A stretch of 64,000 nucleotides of DNA from Vibrio algivorus (lineage in GTDB: Bacteria; Pseudomonadota; Gammaproteobacteria; Enterobacterales; Vibrionaceae). Under the pieces are notes generated by a model. The model saw only the letters and a program-made list of their open reading frames with translations. It had not been told where the DNA came from and did no database searches. Made by a program: the position numbers and the translations under genes. Positions 51,916-61,087 of this stretch are shown here, in pieces. The number at the start of each line of letters is the position of its first letter. Within the stretch, counting starts at the first letter, position 1. The stretch is from contig NZ_AP018678.1 of assembly GCF_002218005.2 (NCBI RefSeq), forward strand, positions 1,426,001 to 1,490,000. The letters are read 5' to 3'.

Positions 51916-52512
51916 CTAATTTTGTTGTCTCAATACAACCGTTTCCCAAATCACTGAGTTACGTTGCAATACATCATCAGAGCCAGACTGATGACATATC
52001 ATCAAGCCCACTTGTCTGGCTAAATTTTCAATTTCTTTCATCGAGACATCGTAGCCTTTTCGTCCATCATCAAAGTCACCATGACGCAGTGTAACGATGA
52101 TCTTACCTTGAGTATTTAATAATTTAACTAAAGCCTTTAATGAAGTCAGACGTAACCCAACCGGAATATGCATCCAAACCGCAGATAATAAGATCAAATC
52201 AAATTGTCGAGATAACGCTTCAACGTGGATTAAATTTGGGAGGTTGTCTCCAACCCATTGAATAGAGCTTGGTGAGTTTGTCTGTCCTAATTGGCGCAAA
52301 TTTTCACAAGGTTCTACTGCCACAACGGAGCAACCTTGATTCACAAACCAACGTGAATCACGTCCAGAACCAGCACCTATATCCAAGATCTTATAGCCTG
52401 ACTGAGGCCAATATTCTTGCCAAGATTTATGAACCGATTCAAAAGTAACGGAATCATATTGATCAACAAATTGCTCAGCTTTTTGGTTATAAACAGCAAT
52501 AGTTTGAGACAT
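51916..52512 (-). CDS. Class I SAM-dependent methyltransferase
   Basis: A 198-residue Rossmann methyltransferase. Motif I is ILDIGAGSGRDSRWF (about 42-56), acidic motif II VVAVEPCE, and motif IV-like DLILLSAVWMHI. There is no NPPY/DPPY motif of an amino-DNA methylase and no cytosine-5 PCQ motif, so a small-molecule, RNA or protein target is more likely. The start is uncertain: 52512 (MSQTIAVYN) or 52533 (MTYLWFS); neither has a good ribosome site and the first is chosen by similarity to the family. It directly precedes the HNH gene. Confidence 0.78.
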   Translation of the reverse strand: MSQTIAVYNQKAEQFVDQYDSVTFESVHKSWQEYWPQSGYKILDIGAGSGRDSRWFVNQGCSVVAVEPCENLRQLGQTNSPSSIQWVGDNLPNLIHVEALSRQFDLILLSAVWMHIPVGLRLTSLKALVKLLNTQGKIIVTLRHGDFDDGRKGYDVSMKEIENLARQVGLMICHQSGSDDVLQRNSVIWETVVLRQQN

Positions 52513-52603
52513 AGAAAACCATAGGTAAGTCATTTGTTTATAATGATATATGACTCAATTGGATATGGCGATGGAAGATAAAGAAAATGTAGAGACCTGC
52601 ATA

Positions 52604-52635
52604 ACAAAAAAGCCCCAGAATTTCAGCTAGGGCTT
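52604..52635 (-). terminator. Rho-independent terminator of narXL
   Basis: AAGCCCTAG/CTGGGGCTT, with one wobble pair, followed by six T residues on the minus strand. It lies about 115 bp beyond the narL stop and upstream of the methyltransferase gene. Confidence 0.8.
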
Positions 52636-52751
52636 AGAATGTGGCAAGAATAAAACATAATACCTTATTAAATAACATTATGATTTTATTGATAACCTCA
52701 TATTTAACGAAAAATATTATTACAAGTATTGCTGAATGAATTTATTCAAGT

Positions 52752-53405
52752 TTAACAAATATTTTCTTCATGAACCCACACTGCCATTTCTACACGTGAA
52801 CGTAAATTTAATTTTTTCAGCAAGCTTTTAACATGTACTTTTACTGTTCCTTCTGTGATATCCAGCTTGCGAGCAATCATCTTGTTTGTCATTCCAGTTG
52901 CCACTAACTTTAAGGTTTGAAGCTCACGCTTAGTTAGGCAATCAATACCGCGTGAAGTGCCTTTTTTACTACGTAAGGCTTCCATTAAAAGTGGAGCCAT
53001 ATCATCACTTAATACCATCTGACCGTTACAAGCTTGCTCTATCGCTTGGATCAATTCTTCTGGCTCCATATCTTTAAGTAAATAACCGTCAGCACCTAAT
53101 TTGATTGCATTAGTGAGATCACCTTTATAATTGGATACCGTAAACACTACAACTCGGCTCGATAAGTGACAGTTACGTAGCTCACGTAAAATCTCTAAAC
53201 CATTCATTTCCGGCATATTAAGATCTAACAAAATAAGGTCTGGATCATGTTCTTTGGCTAATGTAATGCCATCTACCCCTGTGTGAGCCACGGCAATCAC
53301 TTGCATCGACCCATTCATTTCAATTAAATGTTTCACGCCACCACATAACATTGGGTGATCATCAATTAATAATATTGTCGACTTATCTGTGTGTTGTGAT
53401 TCCAT
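52752..53405 (-). CDS. narL: Nitrate/nitrite response regulator NarL
   Basis: A 217-residue response regulator. The receiver domain has the acidic pocket LLIDDHPML and phosphorylation site LILLDLNMPEMNG (Asp61), with the T/K switch in FTVSNYKG and KDMEPEE. The LuxR/GerE helix-turn-helix is LTKRELQTLKLVATGMTNKM, then ITEGTVKVHVKSLLKKL. These match NarL/NarP. It lies 12 bp from narX on the same strand, so NarL is preferred over NarP. The start at 53405 has AAAGG at a better distance than the ATG at 53411. Targets likely include narK and narG in this window. Confidence 0.9.
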   Translation of the reverse strand: MESQHTDKSTILLIDDHPMLCGGVKHLIEMNGSMQVIAVAHTGVDGITLAKEHDPDLILLDLNMPEMNGLEILRELRNCHLSSRVVVFTVSNYKGDLTNAIKLGADGYLLKDMEPEELIQAIEQACNGQMVLSDDMAPLLMEALRSKKGTSRGIDCLTKRELQTLKLVATGMTNKMIARKLDITEGTVKVHVKSLLKKLNLRSRVEMAVWVHEENIC

Positions 53406-53417
53406 AGTCATACCTTT

Positions 53418-55295
53418 TTATTGGGGTGAAAATTCAATCTCAATTCGGGTGCCAACGCCTCGTTCAGATTCAATATTGATCGTACCTGGTAGTGAGTTTG
53501 CTCGGTCTCTCATGATCGTTAAACCATAGTGATTGGTAGGCTCACTAATGCTTTTCATACCACAGCCATTATCAATAACAGCAATAGATACCTTCTGTTC
53601 CATAGGATCAAATTTGGCATGAATTTCAACAGCAGTGGCATAAGCATGTTTATAAATATTCGATAACGCTTCTCGCACAATATGGATAATATGTACCGCT
53701 TGATGAGCAGAAATACTATTTGCTGGTGTATCAAAATTTAATTGAATTAATAAACCGAGTTTTTCATTAAACTCTTCAATGGTATTTTCTAATGCAGGAA
53801 GTAGACCGGGCTCCGTAGCTTTCAACCTAAAAGTGGTGAGCAGATGCCGAAGTTGGCTATAGGCAGCATCCACTTCTTGACGCATTTCTTTAACTAAATA
53901 TTTTTGCTCATCGGAAAGCTGAGTATTTTGCATCTGCAAACAACTTAGGCGTATTTTCAGACAAGACAACGATTGTGCTATCGAATCATGTAATTCACGC
54001 GCAATGGTCGCTCTTTCATTAGCCAACAAGACTTCACTATTAAGATACTCTTGGTATTTCGACGCTAAAGAACGAGTGATCTGTTTACTCAAAGTATCAA
54101 TTAATTGTAAATCATCTTCGGAAGTCACTTGCCCAGAGAAGAAATCAATTTTTAATCTACCGTAGCTACGCAGTCCATCTTCTAATTCCCATACTTTCAC
54201 CGCTCCTACATCTTCTTGAGAATCAGGCATCGCGTAAAAACAAGCGTCACAGTGGTTATCTAAGCAGTTAGCTGGTCGCTGATATTGTGCCGTTGAAACT
54301 ACTTGGCAATTTCCTGATTTATGATAATCGGCAATTTCTAGGGTAATATTTTGATAACCAGTGATATCTTTAAGCTCAGAAACGATCGGGGAAAATAGAG
54401 CACAATATCTTTCATTTTTATCTAGGATAAGAACGCCACTTGAGCGATATAAGAAATCAAGCAACATGTTTTTATGAGTTAGGCTCTGCGTTTTTGTTTC
54501 TACCAAAGATTCTAAGTTGGCATACATACTTTCTAGTTTATCGGCCATGCTGTTAAACATAATGCCTAGCTGATGCAATTCATCTTTCTTATTGGTCGCT
54601 GGAAAACGAGATTGTAAATGACCATTTTTTAAGTGAAAAGACATGGTTAATAGCTGACGCCAAGGATGGAATATACGACGACGTAGATGAATGATGTTGG
54701 TAAATAAAATCACAATTAACAAAATAATAAAGGTTGCTTGTAGTGATTTTAGAATCCATAAACGATGTTCGGTTTCTTGATCGATCAAATAAACCAATTG
54801 ATCTAATTGAGCAACATATTGAGTAACGATGTCTCTTACGTCATCAGGATTTTTGGCTATCAGTAGATTCGGTTTTACGGCTTCTAACCAATAGGTATGG
54901 ACCTTTTTATACTCGCTAGACAACCCTCTTTGATGAAGATAGTCTTCAAAAAATCGGGAATGGCTACTTTTATCAATGGCGGATAAAACTTTATCTTTCT
55001 GTGGATTGAGTGGTAATAATGAAAGCAGCTCAAAACTTTGCATTCTCATATAACCAATTCGGTTAATGGCATGAGCATTACCTTGAATGCTATTTGCAAA
55101 CCAAGCAGAAACCAACATTCCAATAATCGCACACACAGTGATCACTAGCATGGATGCTGAAACTTTACTGACAAGAGAAAAAGGGTTCCAAAGGCGAGTA
55201 ATCACCCCTCGTTTTAATTTCGATTTCTGATATTGAAATTGCATCATGGCTATCATTGTCAAAAGAATGAATTGATATTCTATGCTTTTGCTCAT
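53418..55295 (-). CDS. narX: Nitrate/nitrite sensor histidine kinase NarX
   Basis: A 625-residue sensor kinase (E. coli NarX 598). Order: TM1 (about 44-66), the periplasmic P-box IQGNAHAINRIGYMRMQS (70-87) that binds nitrate, TM2 (182-203), HAMP (204-260), a central GAF-like/cysteine module (CLDNHCDACFY), the HisKA_3 box IARELHDSIAQSLS (His436) and an HATPase domain with DNGCGM. It signals nitrate to NarL, encoded next. The frame may start later, at one of the methionines around residue 14-18. narK is divergent, as in E. coli. Confidence 0.9.
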   Translation of the reverse strand: MSKSIEYQFILLTMIAMMQFQYQKSKLKRGVITRLWNPFSLVSKVSASMLVITVCAIIGMLVSAWFANSIQGNAHAINRIGYMRMQSFELLSLLPLNPQKDKVLSAIDKSSHSRFFEDYLHQRGLSSEYKKVHTYWLEAVKPNLLIAKNPDDVRDIVTQYVAQLDQLVYLIDQETEHRLWILKSLQATFIILLIVILFTNIIHLRRRIFHPWRQLLTMSFHLKNGHLQSRFPATNKKDELHQLGIMFNSMADKLESMYANLESLVETKTQSLTHKNMLLDFLYRSSGVLILDKNERYCALFSPIVSELKDITGYQNITLEIADYHKSGNCQVVSTAQYQRPANCLDNHCDACFYAMPDSQEDVGAVKVWELEDGLRSYGRLKIDFFSGQVTSEDDLQLIDTLSKQITRSLASKYQEYLNSEVLLANERATIARELHDSIAQSLSCLKIRLSCLQMQNTQLSDEQKYLVKEMRQEVDAAYSQLRHLLTTFRLKATEPGLLPALENTIEEFNEKLGLLIQLNFDTPANSISAHQAVHIIHIVREALSNIYKHAYATAVEIHAKFDPMEQKVSIAVIDNGCGMKSISEPTNHYGLTIMRDRANSLPGTINIESERGVGTRIEIEFSPQ

Positions 55296-55467
55296 AGAAC
55301 CATATAGCTATTTGTAGGTATCACTTAATATCCAAGTGCCTTCTCATTCAGTTGAAATATTTTAATATGAAAATTAAGATACTGATATTTATAATAATAT
55401 TATAAAAAATAGGACTACCTACATTGTTCATCTTGTATCGTAGCACCACTCAAAAATCACTATTCAA

Positions 55468-55481
55468 TTGATATGTGTCAA
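55468..55481. promoter_or_regulatory. FNR site upstream of narK
   Basis: TTGATATGTGTCAA differs from the FNR consensus TTGATNNNNATCAA at one position. Its centre is about 70 bp upstream of the narK start, where a class II promoter (site at -41.5) would initiate near 55516. It lies in the shared narX-narK gap, so it could also affect narX. Confidence 0.6.
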
Positions 55482-55545
55482 AAAGCCCTGCCAAAAATAG
55501 TTCAAAGCTAATCCAAGTTCCCACCCCCTAACTAAGGACTTGGAA

Positions 55546-56940
55546 ATGGAATCAACCATTCATAAGAATAAAAATATCAGCAAGGTTTTAACGCATTGGG
55601 TTCCTGAGGATCCAATGTTTTGGCAACAAGAAGGACAACATATTGCACGCAAGAATTTATGGATTTCGATTCCCTGCTTGTTGTTGTCATTTTGCGTTTG
55701 GATGATGTTCAGTACTGTTTCTGTCAATCTAAATAAAGTCGGGTTTAATTTTACCACTGACCAATTATTTCTATTAACCGCACTGCCTTCTGTTTCCGGT
55801 GCGATCATGCGGATTCCGTATTCATTTATGGTGCCAATTGTGGGAGGCCGTCGCTGGACAGCCTTCACTACCGCATTTCTTGCAATACCTTGTATTTGGT
55901 TAGCTATTGCGATTCAAAACCCTAATACCTCTTATTCTATTTTTATTTTTATTTCCCTACTGTGTGGTTTTGCCGGTGGCAATTTTGCTTCTAGTATGTC
56001 CAACATCAGTTTTTTCTTTCCTAAGCATAAACAAGGTGGTGCGCTCGGCCTTAATGGTGGATTAGGCAACCTTGGTGTGAGTGTGATGCAGTTATTAGCG
56101 CCTCTTGCAGTTTCTATGGGGATCTTTAGTTTCTTTGTTTCTGGTTCTCTGCAACCTGACGGTAGTATGCTCTGGCTCGCTAATGCCCCGTTGATTTGGG
56201 TACCGTTTATCGTTATCGCCACATTAGCGGCATGGTTTGGTATGAATGATCTCGCCACGGCGAAAGCATCAATATCGGATCAGTTACCAGTATTAAAACG
56301 GCCTCATATGTGGGTACTAAGTTTTTTATATTTATCGACCTTTGGTTCATTTATTGGTTTTTCTGCTGGCTTTGCAATGTTAACCAAAACTCAATTTCCA
56401 ACGGTAGATATTATCCATATCGCATTTTTAGGCCCACTATTAGGAGCATTGATGCGACCTGTAGGCGGCGCATTATCCGATAAGCTCGGTGGAATAAAAG
56501 TGACTACTGTTAACTTTATATTAATGGCTATATTTACCGCTTCAATTTTCTATTTTTTACCAGGAGAAGCATCGGTCAACGGTAATTTCCCATTGTTTTT
56601 TATTGGCTTCATGTTGTTATTTGCTACAGCGGGTTTAGGAAGTGGCTCTACCTTCCAAATGATTGCGGTTGTATTTAGGCAATTAACCGTAGAAAGAATG
56701 CTTCGTGAAAATGGCGGCAATGAAGAAAAGGCACAAGCACGAGCCATTAAAGATTCCGCAGCAGCATTAGGGTTTATTTCTGCAATAGGTGCAATTGGTG
56801 GTTTCTTTATCCCTAAAGCTTTCGGGACATCTTTGGCACTTACTGGCTCCCCTCTCGGCGCAATGAAAGTGTTTCTAGGCTTTTATATCGTATGTATCAT
56901 TTTAACTTGGGCAATATATGGTCGTTATGAGAGAAAATAA
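55546..56940 (+). CDS. narK: Nitrate/nitrite antiporter NarK
   Basis: A 464-residue MFS transporter (E. coli NarK 463). Family nitrate signatures are clear: GFAGGNFASSMSNISFFFPK, GGLGNLGVSVMQL, and GLGSGSTFQMIAVVF in the second half. The charge-bearing arginines that bind nitrate lie in the RIPYSFMVPIVGGRR region. The start at 55546 follows TAAGGA; a TTG at 55540 is less likely. It imports nitrate and exports nitrite during anaerobic respiration. It precedes narGHJI, as in E. coli, with its own terminator and an FNR-like site upstream. Confidence 0.93.
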   Translation: MESTIHKNKNISKVLTHWVPEDPMFWQQEGQHIARKNLWISIPCLLLSFCVWMMFSTVSVNLNKVGFNFTTDQLFLLTALPSVSGAIMRIPYSFMVPIVGGRRWTAFTTAFLAIPCIWLAIAIQNPNTSYSIFIFISLLCGFAGGNFASSMSNISFFFPKHKQGGALGLNGGLGNLGVSVMQLLAPLAVSMGIFSFFVSGSLQPDGSMLWLANAPLIWVPFIVIATLAAWFGMNDLATAKASISDQLPVLKRPHMWVLSFLYLSTFGSFIGFSAGFAMLTKTQFPTVDIIHIAFLGPLLGALMRPVGGALSDKLGGIKVTTVNFILMAIFTASIFYFLPGEASVNGNFPLFFIGFMLLFATAGLGSGSTFQMIAVVFRQLTVERMLRENGGNEEKAQARAIKDSAAALGFISAIGAIGGFFIPKAFGTSLALTGSPLGAMKVFLGFYIVCIILTWAIYGRYERK

Positions 56941-56972
56941 CCACACATATACCATTATTAAGTAAAAAAGTT

Positions 56973-57006
56973 GCAGCTTGGATATATTAATCAGGCTGCT
57001 TTTTTA
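56973..57006 (+). terminator. Rho-independent terminator of narK
   Basis: GCAGCTTG/CAGGCTGC (one wobble) followed by TTTTTT, 32 bp after the narK stop. It means narG is read from its own promoter. Confidence 0.75.
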
Positions 57007-57042
57007 TTCTCAGTTCATTAAAAAACCCCATTGAATTCCTTA

Positions 57043-57173
57043 TACCCCTCAATAGTTCACCTCTATCTACCACGACTTAAAACACCTCTGCAAATAAAAA
57101 TAATTCATATAAAACAATAAATTATAAAAGCATCAACGATACCCAATTGGAGGTATCACACTTTTTTACCTCT
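57043..57173. promoter_or_regulatory. NarL heptamer cluster upstream of narG
   Basis: Heptamers that fit or nearly fit the NarL consensus TACYNMT lie at 57043-57049 (TACCCCT) and 57167-57173 (TACCTCT). A 7-2-7 inverted pair, TACCCAA-TT-GGAGGTA, lies at 57140-57155. In E. coli, NarL activates narG from such sites far upstream with IHF. The pair and the clustering are visible; binding is inferred. The whole gap 56941-57308 contains nothing else of note beyond the narK terminator and the promoter below. Confidence 0.5.
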
Positions 57174-57192
57174 CGTTAGGACGAAGTGCTTC

Positions 57193-57234
57193 TTGATCAA
57201 AATCAATATTCCCCCACTTTATGGACCCTATTCT
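57193..57234 (+). promoter_or_regulatory. FNR-dependent promoter of narGHJI
   Basis: A perfect FNR consensus TTGATCAAAATCAA at 57193-57206 and a -10 box TATTCT at 57229-57234. The spacing puts the FNR site at about -41.5 of a start near 57241, the classical class II position. Confidence 0.75.
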
Positions 57235-57308
57235 GCTCGGGCTGACCAATGTCAATACAAACAAATACATATAACTACAGGTGAAAAACCTGATGAGGAG
57301 ATCTCCGG

Positions 57309-60300
57309 ATGAGCAAATTTCTTGACCGGTTTCGTTACTTTAAACAGCTCGGTGAAACCTTTTCAAATGATCATGGCCAAACATTAAAGACCAATCGCGA
57401 TTGGGAGAATGGCTATCGTAGTCGCTGGCAACACGACAAGATTGTTCGATCTACTCACGGTGTTAACTGTACCGGCTCTTGCAGCTGGAAAATTTATGTA
57501 AAAAATGGCCTAGTGACTTGGGAAACACAACAAACAGACTACCCACGAACTCGTCCAGATCTTCCAAACCATGAACCCCGTGGCTGTCCTCGTGGTGCAA
57601 GCTACTCTTGGTATCTTTATAGTGCTAACCGCGTAAAGTACCCAATGATACGTAAGCGTTTGCTAAAATTATGGCAAGAGGCCAAGCAACAACATAATGA
57701 TCCTGTTGACGCTTGGAAATCCATAAGCTCTGAACCTGCGAAAATGAAGCAATACAAAAAAGCTCGTGGTCGTGGTGGTTTTGTGCGAGCTAACTGGGAA
57801 GATGTGAACGAGTTAATTGCTGCAGCTAACGTTCACACAGCTAAAGAACACGGCCCAGATCGTATCGCTGGGTTTTCTCCCATTCCTGCCATGTCTATGG
57901 TGTCTTATGCATCTGGTGCTCGTTATCTATCACTTATCGGCGGAACTTGCTTAAGCTTTTACGATTGGTATTGTGACTTACCCCCTGCCTCTCCAATGAC
58001 TTGGGGCGAACAAACCGATGTTCCAGAATCTGCCGATTGGTATAACTCTTCATATATCATTGCTTGGGGTTCAAATGTGCCTCAAACCCGTACCCCTGAT
58101 GCACATTTCTTTACCGAAGTCCGTTACAAAGGCACCAAAACCGTTGCCGTCACCCCTGATTACGCTGAAGTAGCAAAACTGTGTGACCACTGGTTGAATC
58201 CAAAACAAGGTACTGACAGCGCAATGGCTCTTGCTATGGGCCATGTTTTACTCTCTGAATTCCATACTAAGCGTCAAGTTGAATATTTCAAAAACTACAC
58301 CCAACAATACACTGATATGCCAATGTTGGTTGAGTTGGAAAAACGTGAAGATGGTACTTTTGTTCCAGGTCGCCAATTACGCGCCTCGGATCTCATTGAT
58401 AATCTTGGTCAAGACAACAATCCAGAATGGAAAACCATCGCGATTGATGACCAAACAGGTGAGTTGATTGCACCACAAGGCTCAATTGGCTATCGCTGGG
58501 GTGAAGATGGTAAATGGAATCTTGAGCAAAAAGATGGCAAAACCAGCACCGAACGTAACCTACGTTTAAGCCTTGTTGATACACACGACGAAATAGTCAG
58601 TGTTGGCTTTCCATACTTTGGTGGTTTACCAAGTGAGCATTTCCAAAACGTTACACTAAATGATGTTATTCAACATAACCTGCCAGCAAAGCGTATTACC
58701 AATGCACAGGGTAACGATATTTTCGTGACCAGTGTTTATGACTTAACCATGGCAAACTACGGTGTTGATCGTGGATTAAATGATGAAAATTGTGCCTCTA
58801 GTTACGACGAAGTAAAAGCTTATTCTCCAGCATGGGCTGAGCAAGTAACTGGTGTTAAACAAGAAGAAATCATCAAAATTGCTCGTGAATTTGGTGAAAA
58901 CGCAGAAAAAACTCGTGGCCGTTCTATGGTCATCGTAGGGGCTGGATTAAACCACTGGTTCCATATGGATATGTCTTACCGTGGCATCATCAACATGTTG
59001 ATTTTCTGTGGTTGTGTGGGTCAAAGTGGTGGTGGTTGGTCACACTACGTAGGTCAAGAAAAACTTCGTCCTCAGACTGGTTGGCAGCCTCTTGCTTTTG
59101 GTCTTGATTGGCAAAAACCGCCTCGTCATATGAATGGTACGTCTTTCTTCTACAACCATTCAAGCCAATGGCGTTATGAAACCGTGAATTCTAACGATTT
59201 GCTCTCACCACTGGCCGATAAGTCACGCTATAGCGCAAGCTTGCTCGATATGAATGTAAAAGCTGAGCGCATGGGCTGGCTACCGTCTTCTCCACAATTC
59301 GACATTAACCCCCTACAAGTGGCGGAGAAAGCTGAAGCTGAGGGGTTAAGCTCCGAAGATTACATGGTGAAACATTTAAAAGACGGCAGCATCAAGTTTG
59401 CATCTGAGCAACCAGAAGATCACTACCCTCGAAACTTATTTATCTGGCGCTCAAACCTATTAGGTTCGTCAGGTAAAGGCCACGAATACATGCTGAAGTA
59501 CTTATTAGGTACTGAAAATGGCGTTCAAGGCAAAGATCTTGGCCAACAAGGTAAGGTAAAACCAGAAGAAATCGAGTGGAAAGATACCGGCACAGAAGGC
59601 AAGCTAGATCTCGTTGTTACCCTTGATTTCCGTATGTCGAGCACCTGCTTATTTTCTGACATCGTACTTCCTACTGCCACTTGGTATGAAAAAGATGACA
59701 TGAACACCTCAGACATGCACCCATTCATTCATCCACTTTCAGCGGCAGTCGATCCTGCTTGGGAAGCAAAAAGTGACTGGGAAATCTACAAGGGAATTGC
59801 CAAGAAATTCTCTGAAGTCTGTGTTGGCCATTTAGGTGTTGAAACCGACCTTGTTTCACTACCAATCCAACACGATTCAAAGGCTGAGATTGCTCAACCG
59901 TTTGATGTAAGAGATTGGAAAAAAGGCGAATGTGACCTAATCCCTGGCATCACTGCACCACATTTAAAAACCGTCGTTCGTGATTACCCAAATACCTACG
60001 AACGTTTTACCTCACTTGGTCCAATTTTAGATGAGCAAGGTAATGGTGGTAAAGGTATCAATTGGGATACTCAAGTAGAAGTCGATTTCTTAAAACAGCT
60101 CAACTACACCAAAACTGACGGTGCGGCAGAAGGACGTCCTATCATTGAAAGTGCCATTGATGCAGCGGAAGTTATCTTGTCTCTTGCACCAGAAACTAAC
60201 GGTCAGGTAGCGGTGAAGGCTTGGAGAGCATTAAGTAAAAAAACCGGGATCGACCATACTCACCTTGCAACCAACAAAGAAGATGAAAAAATTCGCTTCC

Positions 60301-61085
60301 GTGATATTCAGGCACAGCCACGTAAGATCATCTCAAGCCCAACATGGTCTGGTTTAGAAGATGAACACGTCTCTTATAACGCATGTTATACCAATGTTCA
60401 TGAACTGATCCCATGGCGTACGCTATCAGGTCGCCAACAGTTGTATCAAGATCACCAATGGATGCGTGATTTTGGCGAAAGCTTAGTGGTATATCGTCCA
60501 CCGGTTGATACACGTTCAGTGCAAAGTCAAATCAATAAAAAAAGTAATGGTAACCCAGAAAAAGCACTTAACTTCATCACGCCACACCAAAAATGGGGCA
60601 TTCACTCAACTTACAGTGAAAACCTATTGATGCTAACACTCTCTCGTGGTGGCCCAATTGTGTGGATGAGTGAAGATGATGCGAAACAACTTGGTATTGA
60701 AGATAACGATTGGATTGAAGCTTTTAATAGTAATGGTGCGTTAACAGCCCGTGCGGTTGTTAGCCAACGTGTACCTGAAGGCATGGTGATGATGTATCAC
60801 GCACAGGAACGCTTAGTCAATATTCCAGGATCTGAAATCACTCATCAACGTGGTGGTATTCATAACTCCGTTACTCGTATTACACCAAAACCAACCCATA
60901 TGATTGGTGGTTATGCTCAGCAATCTTACGGCTTTAACTACTACGGCACCGTAGGTTCTAACCGCGATGAGTTCGTTGTTGTTCGTAAGATGAAAGACGT
61001 GAAATGGTTAGACGACGAAAATAACGATTGCGATCAAGAAAAAGCAATTCCACACGCTTCAACCAAAATTGGACAGGAGAAATAA
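57309..61085 (+). CDS. narG: Respiratory nitrate reductase alpha subunit NarG
   Basis: NarG is the molybdenum bis-MGD subunit that reduces nitrate to nitrite on the cytoplasmic side of the membrane. 1258 residues (E. coli 1247). The N-terminal HGVNCTGSCSWKIYVKNG binds the FS0 cluster (His plus three Cys). The Mo-ligand region IIAWGSNVPQTRTPDAHF has the conserved Asp seen in E. coli NarG. MGD-binding blocks such as VTPDYAEVAKLCDHWL, GLNHWFHMDMSYRGIINML and YHAQERLVN are present. There is no Tat signal, as expected for NarG. GAGGAG lies before the ATG. Followed by narH after 2 bp. Confidence 0.97.
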   Translation: MSKFLDRFRYFKQLGETFSNDHGQTLKTNRDWENGYRSRWQHDKIVRSTHGVNCTGSCSWKIYVKNGLVTWETQQTDYPRTRPDLPNHEPRGCPRGASYSWYLYSANRVKYPMIRKRLLKLWQEAKQQHNDPVDAWKSISSEPAKMKQYKKARGRGGFVRANWEDVNELIAAANVHTAKEHGPDRIAGFSPIPAMSMVSYASGARYLSLIGGTCLSFYDWYCDLPPASPMTWGEQTDVPESADWYNSSYIIAWGSNVPQTRTPDAHFFTEVRYKGTKTVAVTPDYAEVAKLCDHWLNPKQGTDSAMALAMGHVLLSEFHTKRQVEYFKNYTQQYTDMPMLVELEKREDGTFVPGRQLRASDLIDNLGQDNNPEWKTIAIDDQTGELIAPQGSIGYRWGEDGKWNLEQKDGKTSTERNLRLSLVDTHDEIVSVGFPYFGGLPSEHFQNVTLNDVIQHNLPAKRITNAQGNDIFVTSVYDLTMANYGVDRGLNDENCASSYDEVKAYSPAWAEQVTGVKQEEIIKIAREFGENAEKTRGRSMVIVGAGLNHWFHMDMSYRGIINMLIFCGCVGQSGGGWSHYVGQEKLRPQTGWQPLAFGLDWQKPPRHMNGTSFFYNHSSQWRYETVNSNDLLSPLADKSRYSASLLDMNVKAERMGWLPSSPQFDINPLQVAEKAEAEGLSSEDYMVKHLKDGSIKFASEQPEDHYPRNLFIWRSNLLGSSGKGHEYMLKYLLGTENGVQGKDLGQQGKVKPEEIEWKDTGTEGKLDLVVTLDFRMSSTCLFSDIVLPTATWYEKDDMNTSDMHPFIHPLSAAVDPAWEAKSDWEIYKGIAKKFSEVCVGHLGVETDLVSLPIQHDSKAEIAQPFDVRDWKKGECDLIPGITAPHLKTVVRDYPNTYERFTSLGPILDEQGNGGKGINWDTQVEVDFLKQLNYTKTDGAAEGRPIIESAIDAAEVILSLAPETNGQVAVKAWRALSKKTGIDHTHLATNKEDEKIRFRDIQAQPRKIISSPTWSGLEDEHVSYNACYTNVHELIPWRTLSGRQQLYQDHQWMRDFGESLVVYRPPVDTRSVQSQINKKSNGNPEKALNFITPHQKWGIHSTYSENLLMLTLSRGGPIVWMSEDDAKQLGIEDNDWIEAFNSNGALTARAVVSQRVPEGMVMMYHAQERLVNIPGSEITHQRGGIHNSVTRITPKPTHMIGGYAQQSYGFNYYGTVGSNRDEFVVVRKMKDVKWLDDENNDCDQEKAIPHASTKIGQEK

Positions 61086-61087
61086 GC

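Noticed and set aside
55411..55440. NarL heptamers in the narX-narK gap
   Set aside because: TACCTAC and neighbours miss the last consensus base and show no clear 7-2-7 arrangement; only the FNR-like site was kept.
55932..56258. 108-codon minus-strand frame inside narK
   Set aside because: Opposite the conserved nitrate signature region; a shadow of narK codon use.
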